This document shows, in pieces, positions 1 through 5,927 of a DNA stretch of 10,573 nt (positions are counted from its first letter, which is position 1; each line of letters starts with the position of its first letter). This stretch comes from Bacteroidales bacterium UBA2198. Its GTDB lineage: Bacteria > Bacteroidota > Bacteroidia > Bacteroidales > VadinHA17. The notes beneath the pieces were generated by a model. It was not told the DNA's origin and searched no databases. It was given only the letters and a program-made list of their open reading frames with translations. The position numbers and the translations under genes are program-made. The stretch spans positions 5,367-15,939 of the forward strand of contig DCVC01000382.1 in NCBI GenBank assembly GCA_002328625.1, read 5' to 3'.

Positions 1-236
1 CTGCCAAATACATTATAACTGATCCTGAAATACCTCAGACCTGCCTCAATGAACTCAGAATCGTTGAGATGCCCCCACTTCTCCAGGAAATCATTGAGCT
101 CATCCTGATGGACGATCCTTTTTAGGTATGTTATTATAAACCCCGGAATCCTTTTTTTTATTGACGGATTCTTGGAATATAAGACCTCTTCCACATCAAT
201 TTTCAATCCTCTGTTTTCAGAACCAGTGCTATTCAT
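1..236 (-). CDS. PlsC/LPLAT-family acyltransferase, N-terminal part (runs off left edge)
   Basis: The first 78 codons are visible on the minus strand; the rest, including any catalytic HX4D motif, lies outside the window. The ATG at 236-234 is the first possible start, because an in-frame TAA lies a few codons upstream. No Shine-Dalgarno sequence is seen, which is normal for Bacteroidetes. The protein starts MNSTGSENRG and continues with IDVEEVLYSKNP (residues 13-24), then a basic/hydrophobic stretch IPGFIITYLKRIVHQDELN (30-48), then FIEAGLRYF (62-70). From memory this resembles the N-terminus of Bacteroidetes proteins annotated as 1-acyl-glycerol-3-phosphate acyltransferase or 'hemolysin', a group that includes the GlsA O-acyltransferase of glycine-lipid synthesis. 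Such enzymes transfer a fatty acyl chain to a lipid hydroxyl at the inner face of the cytoplasmic membrane. The family call rests on remembered similarity without the active site, and GlsA versus a phospholipid enzyme cannot be decided here. It is transcribed divergently from mraZ. Confidence 0.6.
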   Translation of the reverse strand, partial: MNSTGSENRGLKIDVEEVLYSKNPSIKKRIPGFIITYLKRIVHQDELNDFLEKWGHLNDSEFIEAGLRYFRISYNVFG

Positions 237-266
237 ATCAGTATGTTTATAAATCGATTACAGGTA

Positions 267-274
267 CAAATTTA
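267..274 (-). promoter_or_regulatory. Candidate -7 box (TAAATTTG) for the acyltransferase gene
   Basis: Read on the minus strand, this is TAAATTTG, a full match to the Bacteroidetes -7 consensus TAnnTTTG. It lies about 30 bases upstream of the acyltransferase ATG at 236, giving a short leader of roughly 25 bases. No clear TTG or TTTG -33 element is found at the expected distance upstream, and the region is AT-rich, so a chance match is possible. Confidence 0.35.
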
Positions 275-481
275 CCAAAATTTATTTCCTGAATTATTTT
301 TCTGCTGAAGGAGTATTGCCAAACCCTGATTTCTTCTTCTCCCTATAAACACCTGAATTACTTAACCTCCAAGCTGCAGCTATCGCGGAACATGCTCTTC
401 CCCTTTTGATAATGCATTTAACTAGTTGAAAAACAATGACATAAGAAAGAGAGAAAAATAGCAGGGAAGAACTCCTGAACT

Positions 482-511
482 TGCTCATTTTAGATTACAA
501 GGAAATGAGTA
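482..511. repeat. Small imperfect inverted repeat upstream of mraZ
   Basis: CTCATTT (484-490) is the exact reverse complement of AAATGAG (503-509), with a 12-base loop. In RNA the stem could extend outward by a G-U pair (483/510) and a T-A pair (482/511). The stem is AT-rich and lacks a following T-run, so it does not look like a terminator. It ends 28 bases before the first MraZ box. It could be a protein-binding palindrome or chance. Confidence 0.3.
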
Positions 512-539
512 CCAAAAAGTTATTAACAAAGAAACAAAA

Positions 540-569
540 AAAGTGGAGCAAAGTGGAGCAAAGTGGATA
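540..569 (+). promoter_or_regulatory. MraZ operator: three 10-bp direct repeats AAAGTGG
   Basis: AAAGTGG occurs at 540-546, 550-556 and 560-566. The first two copies are each followed by AGC and the third by ATA. The 10-bp period places all three on one DNA face. Published MraZ sites are direct repeats of the same kind: AAAGTG(T/G) units in Mollicutes and TGGG repeats with a similar period in E. coli, in both cases upstream of mraZ. The last box ends 44 bases before the mraZ ATG, so bound MraZ would sit over or beside the likely promoter. Autoregulation of the whole operon is therefore inferred. Whether MraZ represses (as in E. coli) or activates (as in Mycoplasma) cannot be read from the sequence. 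Confidence 0.85.
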
Positions 570-578
570 TTTTTTACT

Positions 579-586
579 TATTTTAG
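579..586 (+). promoter_or_regulatory. Candidate -7 element of the mraZ (dcw) promoter
   Basis: TATTTTAG is close to the Bacteroidetes -7 consensus TAnnTTTG, with one mismatch. It would place the transcript start near 593 and give a leader of under 20 bases. A second near-match, TATTTTTT, lies at 568-575. No TTTG-like -33 element stands out, because that position falls inside the MraZ repeats. The promoter should lie between the repeats and mraZ, but the exact box is uncertain. Confidence 0.3.
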
Positions 587-610
587 CATTTTTAATTGAA
601 AAATTGCGGT

Positions 611-1078
611 ATGGCCACATTTATAGGTGATTACGCGTGCAAAGTAGATGTCAAGGGAAGGATCATACTCCCGATGACATTCAAGAAGCAAATGCCTGCT
701 TCCGCACAGGATCATTTTGTGGTGCGGAAAGACATATTCGAAAACTGTCTTGTGCTCTACTCAATTGATGACTGGAACCGCCAGCTGGAAAAAATAAGGA
801 AGAGGATCAATCCTTACAATCGCGAACATAATATGTTCCTGAGAAATTTTTTTAAGGGAACAGCAGAGCTCGTTCTTGATAATAATAACAGGATGCTTAT
901 TCCCAAAAGGTTGCTGGAACTGATAGATGCAGAAAGAGATGTTGTTCTTGCCGGGCAGGATGGCAGGATAGAGATATGGGCAGCAAATGTTTATGATAAG
1001 ATTGAAATGCCTGCTGATGATTTTGCCGATCTGGCTGAAAAACTAATGGGTGGAAACATTAACGAGCCTTTGGAATGA
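611..1078 (+). CDS. mraZ: Transcriptional regulator MraZ
   Basis: MraZ is a DNA-binding regulator at the head of dcw clusters that forms ring-shaped oligomers. The 155-residue product has the two tandem SpoVT/AbrB-like halves expected. Each contains the family DxxxR signature: DVKGR at residues 13-17, followed by IILP, and DNNNR at 90-94, followed by MLIP. Length is normal for the family. The chosen start is ATG 611, giving MATFIGDYACKVD, which matches the usual MraZ N-terminus. The reading frame extends five codons further to a TTG at 596, but that would add residues the family lacks. The stop overlaps the rsmH start in an ATGA, suggesting translational coupling. Three matching MraZ boxes lie just upstream, so it probably regulates its own operon. 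Confidence 0.96.
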   Translation: MATFIGDYACKVDVKGRIILPMTFKKQMPASAQDHFVVRKDIFENCLVLYSIDDWNRQLEKIRKRINPYNREHNMFLRNFFKGTAELVLDNNNRMLIPKRLLELIDAERDVVLAGQDGRIEIWAANVYDKIEMPADDFADLAEKLMGGNINEPLE

Positions 1079-1974
1079 TATTTTACCACATACCTGCTTT
1101 GCTGGATGAAAGTATCAGAGGGCTCAATATCCGGCCTGACGGGATCTATGTGGATGTAACCTTTGGAGGAGGCGGGCATTCAATGGAAATACTTAAACGA
1201 CTTACCAAAGGTAAACTGATTGCCTTCGATCAGGATGAGGATGCCATTAAGAATGTACCTGACAGTAAAAAGCTCATTTTCCTTAATCAGAACTTCCGGT
1301 TCCTTAAAAATAACCTGAGATATCTTGGTATCAAGTCAATAGATGGTCTTATTGCGGATCTGGGGGTTTCATTTCACCAGTTTGATGAGCCGGAAAGAGG
1401 ATTTACTTTCAGACAGGAAGCCCCGCTCGATATGAGAATGAATAAAAAGAATCCGGTGACAGCTGCTGCCCTTTTGAAGACTCTTGATGAACGGGAACTG
1501 ACAAGCCTCTTTTACAATTACGGTGAACTCATCAACTCAAGAAGGATTGCAAGGGAGATAGTTACCGTTAGGAAGCTGAAGCCCTTTTTAACTGCTCAGG
1601 ATATTATAAATGCGATAGGCAAACTTGCTCCTCCGCGACAGGAACATAAGTTCTATGCTAAAGTATTTCAGGCTTTAAGAATAGCGGTCAACCATGAAAT
1701 TGATTACCTGAAAGAGATGCTTGAGCAGGCGCTTGAAGTCATGAGCAAGGGTGGGAGAGTGGTTATTATCACTTACCATTCTCTTGAAGACAGAGTCGTG
1801 AAGAATTTTATGAGGACCGGCAACTTTGAAGGTGAAGAACACAAAGACTTCTATGGTAACCTGATAACACCCTTCCGGGTAATTAACAAAAAAGGAACAA
1901 TACCCGGTAGAGATGAGGTTGCCAGTAATAAAAGAGCGAGAAGTGCCAGGCTGCGTATTGCGGAAAAAATTTAA
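1075..1974 (+). CDS. rsmH: 16S rRNA (cytosine-1402-N4)-methyltransferase RsmH (MraW)
   Basis: RsmH uses S-adenosylmethionine to methylate N4 of C1402 in the decoding centre of 16S rRNA. The 299-residue protein begins MIFYHIPALLDESI, the usual family opening. It carries the SAM-binding glycine motif FGGGGHS (30-36), the acidic DQDEDA (52-57) that ends the second strand, DLGVSFHQFD (95-104) with the following ERGFTFR and PLDMRM, FQALRIAVN (198-206), YHSLEDR (234-240) and the basic tail NKRARSARLR (285-294). All core motifs are intact and length is typical, so the enzyme should be active. Its ATG overlaps the mraZ stop by four bases, and ftsL begins two bases after its stop. The family is present in nearly all bacteria and the assignment is secure. 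Confidence 0.97.
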   Translation: MIFYHIPALLDESIRGLNIRPDGIYVDVTFGGGGHSMEILKRLTKGKLIAFDQDEDAIKNVPDSKKLIFLNQNFRFLKNNLRYLGIKSIDGLIADLGVSFHQFDEPERGFTFRQEAPLDMRMNKKNPVTAAALLKTLDERELTSLFYNYGELINSRRIAREIVTVRKLKPFLTAQDIINAIGKLAPPRQEHKFYAKVFQALRIAVNHEIDYLKEMLEQALEVMSKGGRVVIITYHSLEDRVVKNFMRTGNFEGEEHKDFYGNLITPFRVINKKGTIPGRDEVASNKRARSARLRIAEKI

Positions 1975-1976
1975 CA

Positions 1977-2336
1977 ATGAGTAACGCAAAGGAAAAAAAC
2001 AATAAAAAAGTTAAAACCGGCAGTTACCTGAAGGAGGTTTTAAGTGGTAGCATGGTTACAGATAAGATCGTCTTGAAAAATCTATGGTATCTGCTGTTAT
2101 TGACCCTGCTGGGTGCCCTCTATATCGGAAACCGGTTTCATGCTGAAAAGGTGACAAGAGAGACAGCCAGGCTGACAAGAGAAATAAAAGACATGAGGGC
2201 TGAGTCGCTTACCACATCAACCGAACTTATGTATGCAAGCAAGCAATCAGAAGTTTTCAGGATGGTACGGGAGAAAGGACTGGGTCTTGAAGAACTTAAA
2301 ACACCTCCTTACAGGCTCGTGGTTGATAAGAAATAA
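1977..2336 (+). CDS. ftsL: FtsL-like cell division protein
   Basis: This 119-residue protein has FtsL topology: a basic cytoplasmic N-terminus (about residues 1-35), one membrane segment (about 36-51, NLWYLLLLTLLGALYI), then a periplasmic, charged, probably coiled-coil segment (about 55-100) and a short tail. FtsL pairs with its partner FtsB (DivIC) through the coiled coil and, with FtsQ (DivIB), scaffolds and activates FtsW-FtsI at the septum. FtsL sequences diverge strongly, so the call rests on size, topology and position between rsmH and ftsI, the standard place for ftsL. The gene starts two bases after rsmH and ends five bases before ftsI. An AAGGAGG inside the gene (2031-2037) is followed by an in-frame ATG at 2052, but it is 14 bases away and is probably coincidental. 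Confidence 0.85.
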   Translation: MSNAKEKNNKKVKTGSYLKEVLSGSMVTDKIVLKNLWYLLLLTLLGALYIGNRFHAEKVTRETARLTREIKDMRAESLTTSTELMYASKQSEVFRMVREKGLGLEELKTPPYRLVVDKK

Positions 2337-2341
2337 TTACT

Positions 2342-4456
2342 ATGGCAATAAGGGAAGAAATCGTATGGCGAAGCGGCGTTGTTTACCTGGCAATGATAAT
2401 TATTGCAGGGGCTTTGCTTGTGCGCATCCTTGTTCTGCAGTATGTTCAGAGGGGTAAATGGTCGGCTATGAGCGAGAAGTATGTTTACAAGACAGCAGAA
2501 TTGCCTGCCAACAGAGGAGACATACTCTCATACGACGGACGTCTGCTGGCCAGTTCTGTACCATATTACAGTATCTATATGGATACTCGTAGCACAGGTA
2601 TGTCAACCGGGACATGGCTGGAGGGAATCAATGGATTATCGGAAGGTTTGTCAAGATTACTCGGGGAGCGGTCAGCGGCAGGGTGGAAATCAGCAATTTC
2701 AGAAGCCAGAAAAAGAGGAGACAGGTTTTTCCTGATAAAACGGAAAGTGGATTATGAAACGCTTAAAAAGCTGAAAGAGCTGCCTATTTTCCGGGAAGGA
2801 CAGTACAAGGGAGGTCTGGTTGCCCAACCGGAAAACAGAAGAATTTTACCACACGGTGAACTGGCTGCCCGCACGATCGGTTATTTAAATATGGGAAACA
2901 AAGGAACTGTTGTGGGGATTGAAGGTTCATTCAACAAGGAACTGACCGGGAAGAACGGCGTTGTAGTTATGCAGAGACTGACAGGAGGAGATTGGATACC
3001 GGTTGATGATGCAAGCACCATCGCATCGAAGGAAGGTTTTGATGTTGTAACCACTCTTGATGTTGATCTCCAGGATGTAGCATCGAGCGCATTAAAGACC
3101 CAGCTTAGAAAACATAATGCACATCATGGTTGCGCCGTATTGATGGAGGTTGCAACCGGGGATGTCAGGGCGATAGCCAACCTTGAGATCGGCAAGGATG
3201 GTAATTATCATGAAACATATAATTATGCCATAGGTGAAAGTACCGAACCGGGTTCAACTTTCAAGCTTCCGGTATTGATGGCTGCACTGGAAGATGGTGT
3301 AATTGACACCGGGGATGTTGTTGACACAGGAAACGGATCCATCAGGTTCTATAACAAGATCATCAGGGATACACGGGAGGAGGGATACGGTAAACTGACA
3401 GTCAGGGAGATCTTTGAAAAATCTTCCAACGTCGGAACATCAAAAATCATTACTGAGCATTACAGTGATAAGCCAAGAGATTTTATTAACCGGCTTTATG
3501 CCATGAAGCTAAACCAGAAACTTAACATACAGATAAAAGGAGAAGGAACACCCCTGATACGTTATCCCGGGGATAAATTCTGGTCGGGCCTTTCACTTCC
3601 AATGATGTCGCATGGCTATGAAGTCCAGATGACTCCTCTGCAGATTCTTACATTTTACAACGCAGTCGCAAATGACGGGAAAATGATGCGTCCCAGATTT
3701 GTGACCAGGATCCTTAACAATGGTTCTGTTGTGAAGAACTATGGGACCGAAGTTATGGTCAATTCAATTGCATCAAGATCCACAATCAGGAAGGTAAGAA
3801 AAATGATGGAAGGAGTTGTGGAACATGGAACTGCCACAAATCTTAAGAATGCCGATTATAAAATTGCAGGTAAAACCGGTACAGCGCAAATAGCAAAGGA
3901 TAAATACGGCTACAGGCAGGGAGCAAGGATATCCTATCAGGCTTCATTTGTCGGATACTTTCCTGCTGAAAAACCTCTCTATTCATGCATAGTGGTTGTT
4001 AACGCCCCTTCAAACGGTGTCTATTACGGAAACCTGGTAGCAGGATCAGTCTTTAAAGAGATTTCCGATAAAGTATTTGCTACAAATTTCTACAGGGATT
4101 TTGTTACAGAAAACAGAGAAATAAAAAATGCTTCAGCTCCGGAGGCAGGTAACGGCTACAGGGAAGATATCAATAAAGTACTCAGCTACCTGAACGTAAT
4201 GTATAAGAGGACAATAAAGGATGAATGGGTTGCCACCAGGGAAAGCGGAGACACAGTAAGGCTCGTTGGAGTCAGTATCAAAGAAGGCTTGGTGCCTGAC
4301 GTCAGAGGCATGAGCCTGAGAGATGCCATTTTCCTGCTTGAAAATTCAGGACTCAGAGTAAAATACACTGGCCGCGGAAAAGTTTTACGGCAATTCCCCG
4401 GGCATGGAGCAAGGGTGAACGAAGGAAGTATTGTTTCTCTTGATTTGCATATGTAG
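2342..4456 (+). CDS. ftsI: FtsI/PBP3-type septal peptidoglycan transpeptidase with C-terminal PASTA domain
   Basis: This is a class B penicillin-binding protein of 704 residues that crosslinks septal peptidoglycan and works with FtsW. It has a short cytoplasmic N-terminus, one membrane anchor (about 13-33), a pedestal region beginning at NRGDILSYDGRLLA (57-70), and a transpeptidase domain (about 260-580). The three catalytic motifs are complete: STFK with nucleophile Ser305 and Lys308, SSN (361-363), and KTGT (511-514). The last ~55 residues, from VPDVRGMSLRDA (651-662) to SIVSLDL, read as one PASTA domain. E. coli FtsI (588 residues) lacks this domain, but PASTA-bearing PBPs are known in several phyla. 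The ATG at 2342 follows the ftsL stop by five bases, and murE begins one base after the stop. A sporulation PBP (SpoVD-like) shares this architecture but is unlikely in this phylum. Confidence 0.95.
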   Translation: MAIREEIVWRSGVVYLAMIIIAGALLVRILVLQYVQRGKWSAMSEKYVYKTAELPANRGDILSYDGRLLASSVPYYSIYMDTRSTGMSTGTWLEGINGLSEGLSRLLGERSAAGWKSAISEARKRGDRFFLIKRKVDYETLKKLKELPIFREGQYKGGLVAQPENRRILPHGELAARTIGYLNMGNKGTVVGIEGSFNKELTGKNGVVVMQRLTGGDWIPVDDASTIASKEGFDVVTTLDVDLQDVASSALKTQLRKHNAHHGCAVLMEVATGDVRAIANLEIGKDGNYHETYNYAIGESTEPGSTFKLPVLMAALEDGVIDTGDVVDTGNGSIRFYNKIIRDTREEGYGKLTVREIFEKSSNVGTSKIITEHYSDKPRDFINRLYAMKLNQKLNIQIKGEGTPLIRYPGDKFWSGLSLPMMSHGYEVQMTPLQILTFYNAVANDGKMMRPRFVTRILNNGSVVKNYGTEVMVNSIASRSTIRKVRKMMEGVVEHGTATNLKNADYKIAGKTGTAQIAKDKYGYRQGARISYQASFVGYFPAEKPLYSCIVVVNAPSNGVYYGNLVAGSVFKEISDKVFATNFYRDFVTENREIKNASAPEAGNGYREDINKVLSYLNVMYKRTIKDEWVATRESGDTVRLVGVSIKEGLVPDVRGMSLRDAIFLLENSGLRVKYTGRGKVLRQFPGHGARVNEGSIVSLDLHM
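4289..4453 (+). other. PASTA domain of FtsI
   Basis: Residues 650-704 of the ftsI product. The segment starts with the typical VPDVRGMSLRDA, continues through a helix ending in LLENSGL, and ends with a hydrophobic strand after PGHGARVNEGS. PASTA domains are linked to binding of, or regulation by, peptidoglycan. Only one copy is visible. Confidence 0.8.
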
Positions 4457-4457
4457 T

Positions 4458-5915
4458 ATGATGGAAATTAATGATATATTAGAAAATATTGATGTTATTT
4501 CACTGGAAGGAGATAATAATCAGTCAATTTCCGGTATCGAATTTGATTCACGTAACGTTTTTCCCCGATCACTCTTCGTCGCAGTCAAGGGTACAAGGTC
4601 GGACGGGCATGATTACATTGGCAAGGCATTGTCGTCGGGAGCTGTGGCAGTAATTTGTGAAAAGCTTCCGGAAATACGTGACAAAAATATCTGCTGGATC
4701 AGGACCACCGACTCGGCTAAGGCGCTTGGTATAGCTGCCTCCAACTTTTTTGGAAACCCGTCTTCCTCAGTAAAGCTTATAGGTGTTACAGGTACAAACG
4801 GCAAAACCACCATTGCTACATTGCTTTACAGAATGTTTACCAGGCTGGGGTATAAATGCGGTCTTTTTTCTACAGTGTGTAATTACATCAGAGGAAAGGA
4901 ACTACCGGCAACTCATACAACACCTGATCCTATCCGGATTAACAGTCTCCTTGCTGAAATGGTTAACGAAGGCTGTGATTATGCCTTTATGGAAGTCAGT
5001 TCGCATGCCACTGATCAGGAAAGAATTGCCGGACTGGACTTCGCCGGAGGCATTTTTACCAACCTCACTCACGACCACCTTGATTATCATAAGACATTTG
5101 ATAAATACCTCGCAGCAAAGAAAAAATTCTTCGATTCGTTGTCGCCTCAATCATTCGCCCTTATTAATGCAGATGACAGGAATGGCAAAGTTATGCTGCA
5201 AAATTGCTTATCACGCCATTTTACATTTTCTACAAGAGGAATGGCTGATTTCCGGTGCGCGATCATTGAGCAGGGTTTTGAGGGAATGGGCTTGCGCATT
5301 CAGGGTGAAGAGGTCTGGACAAGGTTCATAGGTGATTTCAATGCATCAAATATTCTGGCTGTCTATGCGGCTTCTGCACTTCTGGGGGCAGATAAAAATG
5401 AGGTACTTACAGTTCTGAGCGATTTGCATCCGGTACCGGGAAGGCTTGAAGTCGTAAAAGCTCCCGCTAATATTACAGGGATAGTTGATTATGCACATAC
5501 ACCGGATGCTCTTCTGAACGTAATTGAAACAATCAATAAAATCAGAGCAGGAGGCAGACAGCTTATCACGGTTGTCGGGGCAGGAGGTGACAGAGATACT
5601 ACAAAACGTCCAAAAATGGCAGCTATTTGCGCAGAGGGCAGCGATAAAATCATTCTTACGTCGGATAATCCAAGAACCGAGAATCCGGAAAGAATCCTGG
5701 ACGATATGGAAAAGGGAATAGCCCCTGATATGAAAAGGAAAACCCTTAGAATAACAAACAGACGGGAAGCAATAAAAAGTGCGGTGATGCTTGCCGGCCC
5801 GGGTGATATTGTGCTTGTGGCAGGTAAGGGCCATGAGACTTACCAGGAAATTAATGGTGTAAGACATCATTTTGATGACAGGGAAGAACTTAAGGCAGCT
5901 CTTGAAATGAAATAA
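4458..5915 (+). CDS. murE: UDP-MurNAc-L-Ala-D-Glu:diamino acid ligase MurE (probably meso-diaminopimelate)
   Basis: MurE adds the third stem-peptide residue to UDP-MurNAc-L-Ala-D-Glu in the cytoplasm, using ATP. The 485-residue protein contains the Mur-ligase domains in order: N-terminal UDP-binding domain with FDSRNV (29-34), P-loop TGTNGKTT (111-118), TTPDP (154-158), EVSSHA (179-184), the carbamylated-lysine position in YLAAK (Lys221), YAHTPD (345-350) and GKGHE (456-460). The DNPR motif (403-406) is the signature of meso-diaminopimelate-adding enzymes and predicts an A1-gamma-type wall. The start is placed at ATG 4458, one base after the ftsI stop; ATG 4461 is equally possible. The frame continues upstream to a TTG at 4431, but that would overlap ftsI by 26 bases and add unrelated hydrophobic residues. 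murF, which usually follows murE in E. coli-type clusters, is absent. Confidence 0.96.
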   Translation: MMEINDILENIDVISLEGDNNQSISGIEFDSRNVFPRSLFVAVKGTRSDGHDYIGKALSSGAVAVICEKLPEIRDKNICWIRTTDSAKALGIAASNFFGNPSSSVKLIGVTGTNGKTTIATLLYRMFTRLGYKCGLFSTVCNYIRGKELPATHTTPDPIRINSLLAEMVNEGCDYAFMEVSSHATDQERIAGLDFAGGIFTNLTHDHLDYHKTFDKYLAAKKKFFDSLSPQSFALINADDRNGKVMLQNCLSRHFTFSTRGMADFRCAIIEQGFEGMGLRIQGEEVWTRFIGDFNASNILAVYAASALLGADKNEVLTVLSDLHPVPGRLEVVKAPANITGIVDYAHTPDALLNVIETINKIRAGGRQLITVVGAGGDRDTTKRPKMAAICAEGSDKIILTSDNPRTENPERILDDMEKGIAPDMKRKTLRITNRREAIKSAVMLAGPGDIVLVAGKGHETYQEINGVRHHFDDREELKAALEMK

Positions 5916-5927
5916 CAATCTGAAAAG

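Larger units (their letters stand above)
237..610. other. Divergent intergenic region between acyltransferase and mraZ
   Basis: This 374-base stretch separates two divergent starts. Its left end carries the acyltransferase -7 box, and its right end carries the MraZ-type direct repeats and the probable operon promoter. Between them (about 290-480) I recognise no RNA gene, terminator or convincing protein. A 64-codon minus-strand reading frame (488-294) has a hydrophobic stretch near its N-terminus but no family I recognise, and I do not call it a gene. Confidence 0.7.

Noticed and set aside
294..488. 64-codon minus-strand reading frame with a hydrophobic stretch, between the acyltransferase and mraZ
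   Set aside because: No recognisable family, unclear codon pattern, no start signal, and its start overlaps the small inverted repeat near the operon control region. It could be a small membrane protein, but the sequence alone does not support a gene call.
596..610. TTG start that would lengthen MraZ by five residues
   Set aside because: The ATG at 611 gives the standard MraZ N-terminus, and the extension MKNCG is not a family feature.
2031..2054. AAGGAGG followed by an in-frame ATG inside ftsL as a possible internal start
   Set aside because: The spacing of 14 bases is too long, this lineage uses Shine-Dalgarno sequences little, and starting there would remove most of the cytoplasmic N-terminus.
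4431..4457. TTG start extending MurE upstream into ftsI
   Set aside because: The added residues are hydrophobic and unlike MurE; the ATG at 4458, one base after the ftsI stop, fits the family and the operon spacing.
4783..5331. 182-codon plus-strand frame inside murE
   Set aside because: A shifted frame of a gene whose own frame carries all MurE motifs; no recognisable domain.
5346..5918. 190-codon reading frame antisense to murE
   Set aside because: Entirely within the well-supported murE, with an amino acid make-up rich in Cys, Ser and Phe typical of an antisense shadow.
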